Shown: piece after piece, positions 10,401 through 17,721 of the stretch
Position numbering within the stretch: position 1 is the first letter of the stretch
How the letters are laid out: the number at the start of each line of letters is the position of its first letter
Assembly: GCA_021786265.1 (NCBI GenBank)
Contig: JAJYNP010000202.1
Span: forward strand, 1 to 32,519
Source of the DNA: Chloroflexota bacterium
Lineage (GTDB): Bacteria > Chloroflexota > Limnocylindria > Limnocylindrales > CSP1-4
Direction of reading: 5' to 3'
Length of the DNA stretch: 32,519 nt
Made by a program: the position numbers and the translations under genes
The notes under the pieces: model-generated
Databases searched by the model: none
Seen by the model: the letters and a program-made list of their open reading frames with translations, nothing else
What the model was told of the DNA's origin: nothing

Positions 10401-10652
10401 GAGCGTGGGCCCGGCTACCCGCGTGAGCTTGCGGAACGCGTCGTCCAGGGCGGCCGCCGGCAGTCCCGGGTTGAGCCGCGCGAGCGCCGCCCGCAGCCGC
10501 CGCTCCAGGATGACGTCGCGGTACCCCGGATCGGAGCGCTCCGCGGCCGTCGTCCCGGCCGCGATCTCGGGGCCGTGGAGGACCGCCCAGCCCAGCCGGC
10601 CCAGGACGGCGAGCGCCGCCTCCTCGACGATCGACTCGGTGAAGGTGGTCAC
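7500..10652 (-). CDS. hsdR: Type I restriction enzyme, restriction/translocase subunit HsdR
   Basis: This 1,050-residue protein is full length for HsdR. The N-terminal nuclease domain holds the PD-(D/E)xK signature RPDVLLF...VELKNP (about residues 143-165). The motor has Walker A QGSGKS near 324-331, DEAH followed by RSQYDF near 430, [11 protein letters not shown], and a C-terminal lobe with [10 protein letters not shown] helical C-terminal region follows. HsdR cleaves DNA after translocation in complex with HsdM and HsdS, but neither is present in this window. The frame is open further upstream, but the added sequence is Arg-rich noise. I chose GTG 10652 because it overlaps the ATPase stop as GTGA (10649-10652) and begins the conserved [10 protein letters not shown] segment. 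The close coupling to an AAA+ ATPase in place of hsdM/hsdS is unusual. Confidence 0.93.
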   Translation of the reverse strand: MTTFTESIVEEAALAVLGRLGWAVLHGPEIAAGTTAAERSDPGYRDVILERRLRAALARLNPGLPAAALDDAFRKLTRVAGPTLIERNRALHRMLVDGVTVEYRRPDGSIAGAQAHAVDFERPEANDWLAVNQFTVVDGGHERRPDVLLFLNGLPVAVVELKNPADEQATVHTAYRQLVTYQAQVPALFEANAVLVTSDGTTARIGALGAGEEWFKPWRTIEGSADAPSAMPELRVLLEGVFEHRRILDLLRHFVVFEDAGGGAIAKKIAGYHQFHAVNAAVEETIRATGALTAGHVRAAEERGRYETPSSPGGEAGDRRVGVIWHTQGSGKSLTMAFYAGRIVLEPAMANPTLVVLTDRNDLDDQLFGTFARCRDLLRQEPVQARDRADLRARLAVGSGGVVFTTIQKFLLDERGDTHPVLSDRRNIVVIADEAHRSQYDFIDGFARHLRDALPGASFIGFTGTPIELTDANTRSVFGDYISVYDIERSVRDGATVPIYYESRLAKLALAEAERPKIDPAFEEVTEGEEVDRKEQLKSRWAQLEALVGAEHRVRLVAADLVAHFEDRLATMDGKAMVVTMSRRIAVDLYREIAALRPEWVGSGDDDGALKVVMTGSASDPLDWQDHVRNKPRREALAARFRDPADPFRVVIVRDMWLTGFDAPSLHTMYLDKPMRGHGLMQAIARVNRVFRDKPGGLVVDYLGIADELRKALAAYTESGGTGKAAIDQAEAVALLLEKHEICAGLFHGFDHRAWVTGDAEERLALLPAAQEHILSQEDGKARLLQAVTELSAAFALSVPADEAIAIRDDVGFYQAVRAVLAKSVAGERKTDEQLDHAIRQIVSQAIVSDEVVDIFAAAGLQKPDISILSDEFLAEVRGLPQRNVAVELLRKLLAGEIRSRSRRNVVQARSFADLLEQALRRYQNRAIETAQVIEELIALARDIRQASARGEQLGLTDDELAFYDALETNDSAVAVLGEPELLAIARELTEQVRANVTIDWTVRENVRAQLRVLVKRILRKHGYPPDKQARATELVLEQAEVLSELWAVA

Positions 10653-12112
10653 CGGCCGGTCCTTCCCGGACGCGGCGCCGCCGGCGTCCGCGCAGCCGCC
10701 GTCCGCTCGTACTCCAGGTCGGCCGCGTACAGGTCGCGGAGCGTCACCGGCGTCACGTCGGCCTCGGCCGCGATGTTCCGGTCGAACCCGGAGCGGCTGT
10801 ACAGGAAGAGCCGCGGGCGGTCGCCGGGCGCGACGATCCCCACGTCCCTCCGCAGGTCGGCCGCGTCCCCGGGCTTCATCTGCTCGCGGGTCCACTTGGC
10901 GGACCCGGCGGCCGCGAGGCGCGGGCCGGCCATGGCTGCCGCGTCGATGTCGCCGCCGCTGAACCACCAGAACCCCACGGTGGTGAACGGCCCGATCGAG
11001 CCGGTCCCCGAGAGCCGCCGGAGGTGCTGGCGCGCGACGGCCTCGAACGTCCGGCTGACGAAGCGGTCGAACTCCTCTCCCCAGAGCTCGTCGAGCACGG
11101 CCGCGCCCTGCCCGAGCTCGATCGCGCTCCGCCAGGGGTCCACCAGCGCGAAGTAGAACCTCAGGTACGGGTCGGCGATCACGTACCGGCTGTTCCGGGA
11201 GCGCGGCAGGCCCACCTCGGGCGGCGGCACCGTCCGCTCGACGAAGCCGAGCTCGATGAGTCGGTCAAGGTAGGGGGTCACCCGGTTCGCGCCGCTGAGG
11301 CCTGCCTGGGTCGCGATCTCGCCCGGTGTGAGGTAGCCGTTCGCGATCGCGCGGAGGACCGTCTCGTACGTGCGTGGCTCGGTGAACTCGGAGCGCAGCA
11401 GGTCCGGTGCCTCGCGGAAGAGCCGGCCGCCCGGCGAGTACGCGACGCGCAGCAGCTCGTCGCGGAACGGTCGGGTGGCGTTGAATTCCTCGAGGTAATC
11501 GGGGACGCCCCCGGCGACGGCGTAGAGTCGTACGCGGTCCTCGGGGGGCCAGCCGGAGGCGAAGCGGCCAGCGTGGTAGTAGTCGAACGGCCGAAGGTGG
11601 TGCGCGCGCGTCGGGCGGCCGTAGAGCGCGCCCTCGGTCGACACGAGCGAGCGCATCATCGACTGCTGGGATCCGGAGAGGACGACGACGACGTTGGACC
11701 GCGACCCCACGCCGTCCCACCAGCGCTGGAGGAGCGAAGGCAGGGCACGGTTCGCCTCGACGAGGTAGGGGAACTCGTCGAGAACGAGCCCAACCCGTCG
11801 CGTGGCGGCTGCCGCTGCGACGATCGACAGCGCCTCGTCCCAGTCTCGGATGGCGAGCCGCGGCGGCCGCCCGCGGCGGAACCCGACGGACATCGGACCG
11901 AGGACGCGCCCCAAGTCCGCCAGCTGGTCACGCTCCAGCTGCTCGGCCGCGACGTAGTACGAGATCGGCTTGCCCGACGCGAACCGCGTGAGGAGGGCCG
12001 ACTTGCCTACCCGACGGCGCCCATGGACGACGATGAGCTCGGGACGCCCGGACGCCCACGCGTCCTCGAGATCCGCGCGCTCCTGGTAACGGTCGACGAA
12101 CGACTGGGCCAC
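10649..12112 (-). CDS. AAA+ ATPase of the archaeal-ATPase/DUF234 type, coupled to hsdR
   Basis: This 487-residue protein has Walker A GRRRVGKS at 31-38, Walker [12 protein letters not shown] (Asp 111, Glu 112) and a sensor strand [11 protein letters not shown] near 141-151. After the ATPase comes a winged-helix part ([22 protein letters not shown]) and then the C-terminal domain typical of DUF234 proteins, with [16 protein letters not shown]. Those C-terminal domains are nuclease-like and usually read as W-x...EID...ECKW. Here the aspartate is kept (GGDIDAAAM, about residue 390) but the glutamate position reads GSAKW (about 403), so the nuclease site may be dead. It starts at GTG 12112 with GAGG just upstream and ends coupled to hsdR. 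Related ATPases are common as stand-alone genes in archaea and bacteria. A partnership with HsdR is inferred from the overlap. Confidence 0.85.
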   Translation of the reverse strand: MAQSFVDRYQERADLEDAWASGRPELIVVHGRRRVGKSALLTRFASGKPISYYVAAEQLERDQLADLGRVLGPMSVGFRRGRPPRLAIRDWDEALSIVAAAAATRRVGLVLDEFPYLVEANRALPSLLQRWWDGVGSRSNVVVVLSGSQQSMMRSLVSTEGALYGRPTRAHHLRPFDYYHAGRFASGWPPEDRVRLYAVAGGVPDYLEEFNATRPFRDELLRVAYSPGGRLFREAPDLLRSEFTEPRTYETVLRAIANGYLTPGEIATQAGLSGANRVTPYLDRLIELGFVERTVPPPEVGLPRSRNSRYVIADPYLRFYFALVDPWRSAIELGQGAAVLDELWGEEFDRFVSRTFEAVARQHLRRLSGTGSIGPFTTVGFWWFSGGDIDAAAMAGPRLAAAGSAKWTREQMKPGDAADLRRDVGIVAPGDRPRLFLYSRSGFDRNIAAEADVTPVTLRDLYAADLEYERTAAARTPAAPRPGRTGR

Positions 12113-12123
12113 TCCCGCCTCTA

Positions 12124-12157
12124 TCTAAGCGAGCTTAGACTAAAGCATCTTAGACTA
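12124..12157 (-). promoter_or_regulatory. TCTAAG repeat cluster, candidate operator of the ATPase-hsdR unit
   Basis: Positions 12124-12139 form a perfect 7-bp inverted repeat with a 2-base spacer (TCTAAGC GA GCTTAGA). The nine bases CTTAGACTA at 12134-12142 are repeated exactly at 12149-12157, a 15-base period. The cluster lies 11-45 bases upstream of the GTG at 12112 and stands out as AT-richer than its surroundings. This is typical of a repressor operator overlapping a promoter. No binding protein is identified; the Xre-like protein at 13367 is one candidate. Confidence 0.5.
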
Positions 12158-12537
12158 CTACCCGTGGTCGTCAAGATGGCTTGGACGGGCGCAGGTGACG
12201 CTACCGTCGTCGATGGAGCCCGGGGAGCGTCCCGGATCACCGGGCACCCCGAAGCGCTTTGCGGAGCGTGACGGCCCACGCAGCGCGGCGTTCGTTCTTT
12301 GCAGAAGGGGTGTTCTTCACACCGACGGTAAAGATGGCCAGTGTTGAGCTCAAGTGCGGCCGCGCGGTCGGGCCGAAGTGCTTGGGTGGCACGGACTGCG
12401 GACGGCACACTCGCCGCGGCCAGAAACTCAGCGCGGCCGTCAGTTGCGAGCCAGCGAGACCGGGCCTGCCACCTGCGCGACGAGACCTTCGGCCCTTGGA
12501 CCAACAGCCCAAGCAGCCTAACCATGCGGATGGTAGA

Positions 12538-12570
12538 GTTCAACTACTGTTCAACTTGATAGAGGGGAGG
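12538..12570 (+). promoter_or_regulatory. GTTCAAC direct repeat and strong ribosome binding site before the TIGR04255 gene
   Basis: GTTCAAC occurs at 12538-12544 and again at 12549-12555, an 11-base period suited to one face of the helix. It is followed by GAGGGGAGG at 12562-12570, a near-ideal Shine-Dalgarno sequence six bases before ATG 12577. The ribosome site decides that start over the out-of-frame ATG at 12572. The repeat may be an operator. Confidence 0.5.
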
Positions 12571-12576
12571 CATGTC

Positions 12577-13362
12577 ATGCCGCTGACGCTGCCGGAACCG
12601 ATCACCGACGCCCTGCGGAGTTCCCCACTGAAGCTCGTGGTCTGCCAGGTGCGGATCGAGGAAAGCCCCTCAATCGCTGATCCCCGGGTTGGGCTGGAGG
12701 TGTTCGAGCGCCTCGGGGGGCGGGCCGGTCGGTACCCGTTGTTCGAGCCGTTCAAGGGCGAGCAGATCGCCATCCGGCTCGGCCCGAATCTCCCAATGAG
12801 TGCCGAGCAGACGTCCCTAAACGGCTGGCGTGCCATGTCCGAGGATCGGAACTGGATTGTTGCCCTGCTGCCAGGCAGCGTGGCGCTTGAGACCAAGACG
12901 TACACAACCTGGGACGACGACTTCCTTCCACGGATGACTGCGATCCTCGACGTGGTCGGCCAGACGCTTCGACCGGCCATCCAAATGCGGATCGGACTCC
13001 GGTACGTCGACCTCATCACGAGGCCGGCCGTCGACTCGCCGTCGGACTGGCAAGGCTGGATAAGAGACGAGCTCCTAGGGCCTATCCTGCATCCAGCAAT
13101 CGGGCTGGGTGTCCTCAGCACGCAGCAGCAGATGGACATCGACGCCGGGTCGGGGATCCGATGCACTCTGAGGCACGGTGCCGTGCCTGCAGATGCTGGC
13201 GGGGGCTTGGGATACTTGCTTGACTGGGACGTCTACCAGGAGGAAGTCCGCGCCTTCGACGCGCTGGCCATTCATGAGTGGCTCGTTGGGTCTCACCGGC
13301 TCGTCCTCCAGCTGTTTCAGCAAGCGATTACTCCGCAGCTGCTTGACGCGATGAGGAGTTAG
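12577..13362 (+). CDS. TIGR04255 family protein
   Basis: This 261-residue protein begins with LPEPITDALRSSPLKLVVCQVRIE, the N-terminal pattern of the TIGR04255 family, and has MRIGLRYVDLI in the middle (about residues 146-156), also characteristic. The family has no assigned biochemical function and is found scattered in accessory regions, often beside small regulators. The C-terminal segment includes DALAIHEWLVGSHRLVLQLFQQAITPQLLDAM, also family-like. The start is fixed by the strong ribosome site at 12562-12570. An in-frame TTG at 12259 would add about 106 low-complexity residues and is not credible. Four bases separate its stop from the next gene's start, so the two are surely cotranscribed. 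Confidence 0.82.
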   Translation: MPLTLPEPITDALRSSPLKLVVCQVRIEESPSIADPRVGLEVFERLGGRAGRYPLFEPFKGEQIAIRLGPNLPMSAEQTSLNGWRAMSEDRNWIVALLPGSVALETKTYTTWDDDFLPRMTAILDVVGQTLRPAIQMRIGLRYVDLITRPAVDSPSDWQGWIRDELLGPILHPAIGLGVLSTQQQMDIDAGSGIRCTLRHGAVPADAGGGLGYLLDWDVYQEEVRAFDALAIHEWLVGSHRLVLQLFQQAITPQLLDAMRS

Positions 13363-13366
13363 GGCC

Positions 13367-14074
13367 GTGGAGACGGCAATCGTCAACGCGCCACCGTCGT
13401 GGCGCCGTCCGACTGACCAGACGCTGGGGATCGGTGCTTGGCCTGAGCCACGTTCCAGTACGCCCCTGATCTCGCAGTCAGCCGGTACAACGCTTGGCGC
13501 CGAGGCCTTCGACCTGGCGGGAGGAGATGTCCTGGTTCGGCTCGCCGGACGAGACATCATCGACAGGTTGCTCGGCTGGTGGACGCTCGATGAGCTGACG
13601 TCCGACGCGGTCGCTGCAGCGCACACGCCACCCGAGCCCAGGCCGACGTCTGCGCTCGATGCCGCCCACCAACTCATGGAGCTCTTCGACGTCTCCATGG
13701 AGTCGCTGGCGACCGCTACGGGTGTCGGGCGGACAACCATCCTCCACTGGCAGCGAGAGGGGTCAAGCCCGCGCCCAAGCACCGTCCACGGCCTGTGGCG
13801 ACTATACGGAGTCGGCATGGGCCTCCGCGCGGTGCTCGGAGTCGCCGGCACGCGATCGTGGCTCCGTTCCGGCACCACGCCGCCGATGGGGGCGCTGAAC
13901 GCCGGGGACATCGCGGCATTCGAGAGGCTGGCGTCGCGGGTGGTCTTTGACGCGCGGACGTCACGCGAGTTCGAGCCGGGGATCCAGACCGGACCAACGC
14001 TCGAGTTGGGACCCGTGGAGCGCACCGAGCCGGCACGGGGGTCTCGAGCTCGCCGGCGCCGGCCGCGTGCATGA
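13367..14074 (+). CDS. Xre-like regulator with an MbcA/ParS-like C-terminal part
   Basis: This is a 235-residue protein starting at GTG 13367. Residues 103-148 (MELFDVSMESLATATGV followed by TILHWQREGSSPRP) match a helix-turn-helix of the Xre type. Residues 150-190 (GLRAVLG...SWLRSGTTPPMGALNAGD) resemble the toxin-binding domain of Xre/MbcA/ParS antitoxins, which bind RES-type toxins. No RES toxin is present here; the neighbours are a TIGR04255 protein and a TQTCDL-motif protein. The first 90 residues match nothing I know and the last 25 are Arg-rich. Its stop overlaps the next start (ATGA, 14071-14074). It is probably the transcriptional regulator of the trio and possibly an antitoxin for one of its neighbours; the second point is inference. 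Confidence 0.65.
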   Translation: METAIVNAPPSWRRPTDQTLGIGAWPEPRSSTPLISQSAGTTLGAEAFDLAGGDVLVRLAGRDIIDRLLGWWTLDELTSDAVAAAHTPPEPRPTSALDAAHQLMELFDVSMESLATATGVGRTTILHWQREGSSPRPSTVHGLWRLYGVGMGLRAVLGVAGTRSWLRSGTTPPMGALNAGDIAAFERLASRVVFDARTSREFEPGIQTGPTLELGPVERTEPARGSRARRRRPRA

Positions 14075-14937
14075 TTGATGACCGCCTGCCCAGCGAGTGG
14101 CCTGAGGCCGTCCTGGCAGCCGCGCGTGAATGGCGGCAGGGATACGTCGTCGAGGAGCCGCCGTTCTTCTACTACCGGTCCGAGTCCGAGCCGGTGTGGG
14201 AGATTGGACTCGCCGACGACGAGGAGGCGGGCGACGCAGCCCTCGTCGAGCTGGATCCCGACCTGCGTTCGCGGTTCGGGCTGATCACGACCCAGACCTG
14301 CGATCTCTACGAGGAAGGGCGTCCGACGCAGCCGTGGTTCGCCGTTGCGCCCGTCTATGACATCGCGCCAAGGATTCAGCCCGGCCAGATCGGCCAGCTC
14401 ATGCGGGGCGACTTCAGCCACCTGGTGCTGTTGACTGCGGGATGGCTGCCGTCGGGCTACTGGGTGGCTGATCTCCGTATCGAGATGCCGGTCGAGAAGG
14501 GCTGGCTGGTCGGCCGCGACCCGCGACCGGGCCTTGTTGAGGTCAAGGAGTACGACAGGCTTGCTGCCAGGCTGGCCGCCCGGCGCGGTCGCCCCGCCCT
14601 GTCACCGCAACTCACCGTGTCGCTGACCAAGCCGCTTCGAGATTGGCTGAATGGTCGGGGCAAGGCGTCGCGGGACAGCCTGGAGTCATTGCGCCTCCGT
14701 GTCGTTGGCGACCCGGTCACGAGCACGCATGCTGAACTCCTGGTCATCACCAAGGACGAGGGAATGACGCCCGAGCTCGAGGCGAGATGGCGAGAGTGGG
14801 AGGCAGCCCAGCTCCAAGCGGCCGAGACCGACGGTGTGCTGCTTCAACCATTTCGCTACGGCAACCTGGACGAGTTCTCAGCGCGGGACATCGAGACCTC
14901 GCTGAGGCTCGACTTCGACCACCTGTCCCCAGACTGA
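14071..14937 (+). CDS. Uncharacterised protein with a TQTCDL motif, third gene of the TIGR04255 trio
   Basis: This 288-residue protein starts at ATG 14071 inside the stop of the Xre-like gene. Its recognisable core is LITTQTCDLYEEG...WFAVAPVYDI (residues 71-98), a pattern (S/T-Q-T-C-D followed by VAPV) shared by a group of uncharacterised bacterial proteins in accessory regions. The invariant Cys 77 and Asp 78 could be catalytic or metal-binding, but I know of no demonstrated activity. No signal peptide or membrane segment is visible, so it should be cytoplasmic. It ends 60 bases before the convergent PLD-SNF2 gene, with no clear terminator between them. By position it is the candidate effector of the three-gene unit. 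Confidence 0.7.
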   Translation: MIDDRLPSEWPEAVLAAAREWRQGYVVEEPPFFYYRSESEPVWEIGLADDEEAGDAALVELDPDLRSRFGLITTQTCDLYEEGRPTQPWFAVAPVYDIAPRIQPGQIGQLMRGDFSHLVLLTAGWLPSGYWVADLRIEMPVEKGWLVGRDPRPGLVEVKEYDRLAARLAARRGRPALSPQLTVSLTKPLRDWLNGRGKASRDSLESLRLRVVGDPVTSTHAELLVITKDEGMTPELEARWREWEAAQLQAAETDGVLLQPFRYGNLDEFSARDIETSLRLDFDHLSPD

Positions 14938-14997
14938 TCTCCGCCGCCTCGCGACGGCCCAGGATCTGACCCAGCTCCAACCGCTCCCGAACATCGA

Positions 14998-17721
14998 TCA
15001 CCACGGCCTCGACAGGCGGTCCACCACGTCGCTCCGAGCAAGGACGCGCGAGCAGAGCTCCCACCGGTTCGCGTCGGGGTCGATCGTGCGCTCATACCGG
15101 AGCTCGAAGACGTCCTTGGCCTGACTCCGCAGGTGGATGTACTCGTCGAGCATCTGCTTGAGCTTCTCCTCACTCTCGATCCAGTCGTCCTCGATCGTGT
15201 CCGGCAGGCCCCTGAAGATGTCGAACCGGTCCTTCATCCGCTGCGAGAGCACCCGGTAGACCTTCTCGTCGCGCGTGCCGGCATACACGAGGTTGAGCAT
15301 GTCGACGGTGCTGCGCGCCTGGCCGAACCGCTTGATGCGGCCGAGGCGCTGCTCGAGGCGAGACGGGTTCCAAGGCAGGTCCACGTTGATCAGGGTGCCG
15401 AGGGTCTGGAGGTTCAGGCCCTCGCACGCGGCGTCCGTCGCGACGAGAAGGCGCAACTCCCGCGTCTTGACGGCCTTCTTGATCTCCTCGCGCTCGACCG
15501 AGGCGAACTCCCCATCACGGAGGATCCCGCTCTTGCCGGAGCCCGCGTACACGCCGACCGGCTCGCCCGGCAGGGCCCGGGCAAGCTCCTCTCCCACCCA
15601 GCGCGCCGTGTCGTAGTACTGGCTGAACACGATGCACCCGTGCTCCAGCCACGCCCGGCCCTCCGTCCGGTGCTCGGTGAGGAAGTACCGGATCGCGCTG
15701 AGCTTGGGATCCCGGGCCTCCGGCCGCGACAGCTCGTCAACGATCGTCCGCAGATGGCCGGCCTCCATAGCGGTGAGGACGCCCATGGCGTCCGACACTC
15801 GCTGGGCGTCCTCCTCGTCCTCGATCGGCTTACCCTCGAGCATCCGGGTCGCCGTCGCGATCCCCGAGGCGAAGCTGGAGCAGATCCGCTGCAGCAGCAT
15901 CGCCCTCATGAAGCCGGCGGCCTTCGTCCGCGCCGCCAGGGCGTTCGTGAACGACTCAGCTGCGGCGTACGCGAGGTCGAAGGGGTGATTCGTGAGGAGC
16001 GCGAGACCCACGAAGCCGACGCCAGGGTACGCGGTCGCCTGCGCGTCGGGCTCGGGATGGATCGTCACGCCGACGCGCTCGAGTAGGCCCTTGCTCTCCA
16101 GGGTGGAGCGACGGCGCAGGACGGTGTGGCGAACGATCGGGTTGTGCTCGCGGAAGAAGTCCGGAACCAGCGCCTCGTTCGAGACCCACTGCTGCTCGAG
16201 GTAGCCGAGCGAGGCGAAGGTCCTCGGGGTGAAGAACGTCCGATCGTCCACGTCGAGCTGCAGCCGCAGGTTCTGGAAGAGCGCTAGCTCCTCGCCGGGC
16301 GGCAGCGGATTACGGATCAACTCCCAAGCCTCGCGCTCGTCCTGGGCGACCTGCGTGCCCTTGACCATGGGGATCGCGCCGTCGGCAACCGCCCAGGGCG
16401 CCAGCGGCGGCCGGCCGACCACGAACTCGGCGTCGCCGCCGAGGATGCCCATCAGGTCCCACAGTTCCCGGACGTTCGTCTGGATGGGTGTCGCGGTGCC
16501 CAGCAGCAGGTGCCTGGTGCGGGCGCCGATCTGCCGCATGAACGTGAGGAGGTTGTTTGGCGTGTCGGCCGCCTCGCCGAGCCCGCCGCGCCGGCGGGCG
16601 CGGTGCGCCTCGTCCAGGACGACGGTGCCGTATCGGCGCTGGAGCAGGTAGTCGCGCTCCTCCGACTCGTGGAAGACGAGGCCCGTCGAGACGATCGCGA
16701 TCTGGGCGGGGCAGCGGGCGATGTCCTCGGCCCCGCGGGTCCGAATGACGTGGCCCTTGGGGTCGGTCCAGTGTTTCTTCGTCGATGACCAGACGGCGCT
16801 CGGAATTCCGAGCTTGTCAGCGAGCTCGACCTGCCACTGCAGGGTGAGCGTGGATGGGCACAGGATCAGGACCGGCCCGTCGTCGAGCAGCGCGGCAACG
16901 ATCGCCGCTGCGGCCAGCGACAGCGTCTTGCCGACGCCCACCTCGTCCGCCAGGAGCAGGCGCGCGCGCCCGTAGGTCTCGCGATGCTGGAGGAAGATCG
17001 ATACAAAGGATCGCTGCCACGACTGGAGCTGCTCGCCTCCTCGGTAGATCGGACTCTCGGCCAAGGCCGCTGCGGGGAGGTCATGATCGGCCAGGTCCTC
17101 GATACGGGCCTCGGTACGGGCTGCGATCCGTTCGACTTCCTCGATGATCGCGTCCGGCAGCGGATAGCTGTCGGCCCAGAGCGCCTGGAACTCCTCCTCG
17201 ACCCAGGCGACACCCTCATGGGACGTGTCCTCCCACAGGATCTCGTAGTTCGCCGCGAATGCGCTCTTGGTCTCGTTGATCGACCCGAGGAACGCAGTCT
17301 TCGTGCCGTCGGCCTGCTCGATGACTCCGGCCTTGCCGTGGATGAAGACCCGGTCCTTGGGCACGACCCTGACCTCGACGCGGCCGGTCCGCAGCAGCTG
17401 GTGCAGTCGGCGGTACCGGTCCCGGTGGAGGAGCGCCTCGACCTCGGGGACCGCGTCGTTCCAGCGCTCCTTGAGCGCCGCCTCCCGGACGTGCCTCGAG
17501 ATGAGGATGTCCGCCGCATCCAGCTCGCTGTTGCAGACGATCTGCACCTGCGGGATCTCGGCGATCTCCTCTCCGACGAGCTCGAAGATGGAGCTGCGGA
17601 AGTACCCGGCGATCCGGTGGTAGGACCTCGCACCGCGAAGCCGGTCCGCGAGGAACGCGTGGTCGAGGCGCTCGCGCCGCGACGAGAAGCGCCGGATCGC
17701 GTCCGCCGGGTCCGGTGTCAT
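14998..17721 (-). CDS. PLD-SNF2 fusion: helicase with an N-terminal phospholipase D-like domain
   Basis: This 907-residue protein joins an N-terminal PLD-like domain to a SNF2-type motor. The PLD motif reads IHGKAGVIE (His 128, Lys 130) followed by GSINET at 146-151; the usual aspartate of HxKx4D is Glu 135. The motor has Walker A ADEVGVGKT (258-266), DEAH at 370-373, GTATPIQ and a C-terminal lobe with GLNLQTLGTLINVDLPWNP and RLGRIKRFGQ (about 766-800). The ATG overlaps the stop of the methyltransferase gene (ATGA, 17718-17721), making this the last gene of a four-gene unit. It probably translocates on DNA and may cut it. Proteins of this layout recur beside DUF499 and DUF1156 genes in defence islands, and the SNF2 helicase BrxHII is the counterpart in type 3 BREX as I recall it. 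Confidence 0.9.
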   Translation of the reverse strand: MTPDPADAIRRFSSRRERLDHAFLADRLRGARSYHRIAGYFRSSIFELVGEEIAEIPQVQIVCNSELDAADILISRHVREAALKERWNDAVPEVEALLHRDRYRRLHQLLRTGRVEVRVVPKDRVFIHGKAGVIEQADGTKTAFLGSINETKSAFAANYEILWEDTSHEGVAWVEEEFQALWADSYPLPDAIIEEVERIAARTEARIEDLADHDLPAAALAESPIYRGGEQLQSWQRSFVSIFLQHRETYGRARLLLADEVGVGKTLSLAAAAIVAALLDDGPVLILCPSTLTLQWQVELADKLGIPSAVWSSTKKHWTDPKGHVIRTRGAEDIARCPAQIAIVSTGLVFHESEERDYLLQRRYGTVVLDEAHRARRRGGLGEAADTPNNLLTFMRQIGARTRHLLLGTATPIQTNVRELWDLMGILGGDAEFVVGRPPLAPWAVADGAIPMVKGTQVAQDEREAWELIRNPLPPGEELALFQNLRLQLDVDDRTFFTPRTFASLGYLEQQWVSNEALVPDFFREHNPIVRHTVLRRRSTLESKGLLERVGVTIHPEPDAQATAYPGVGFVGLALLTNHPFDLAYAAAESFTNALAARTKAAGFMRAMLLQRICSSFASGIATATRMLEGKPIEDEEDAQRVSDAMGVLTAMEAGHLRTIVDELSRPEARDPKLSAIRYFLTEHRTEGRAWLEHGCIVFSQYYDTARWVGEELARALPGEPVGVYAGSGKSGILRDGEFASVEREEIKKAVKTRELRLLVATDAACEGLNLQTLGTLINVDLPWNPSRLEQRLGRIKRFGQARSTVDMLNLVYAGTRDEKVYRVLSQRMKDRFDIFRGLPDTIEDDWIESEEKLKQMLDEYIHLRSQAKDVFELRYERTIDPDANRWELCSRVLARSDVVDRLSRPW

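Larger units (their letters stand above)
12113..12576. other. Divergent intergenic region between the ATPase and TIGR04255 genes
   Basis: These 464 bases separate two divergently transcribed units and should hold both promoters. The left end carries the TCTAAG repeats listed separately and the right end a GTTCAAC repeat and a strong ribosome binding site. In between I see no open frame with protein-like composition. The frames that are open there are rich in Arg, Ser and Cys and have no initiation signal. I found no clear sigma-70 pair. The best candidate toward the right is TTGGAC, 17 bases, TAACCA near 12,497-12,525, which is weak. Confidence 0.5.

Noticed and set aside
10653..10967. Extended N-terminus of HsdR
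   Set aside because: The extra 105 residues are Arg/Gly/Ala-rich and overlap the ATPase gene; the GTGA junction at 10649-10652 marks the real start.
8142..11156. Open plus-strand frame of about 1,000 codons opposite hsdR and the ATPase gene
   Set aside because: It spans two well-defined minus-strand genes and their junction and shows no domain; it is a codon-bias shadow.
12121..12543. Minus-strand frame of about 140 codons in the divergent intergenic region
   Set aside because: It has no ribosome site and a Cys/Arg/Ser-rich composition, and it covers the operator repeats and the promoter region of both flanking units.
14938..14997. Bidirectional terminator between the TQTCDL gene and the PLD-SNF2 gene
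   Set aside because: No hairpin with a T-run could be found in these 60 bases.
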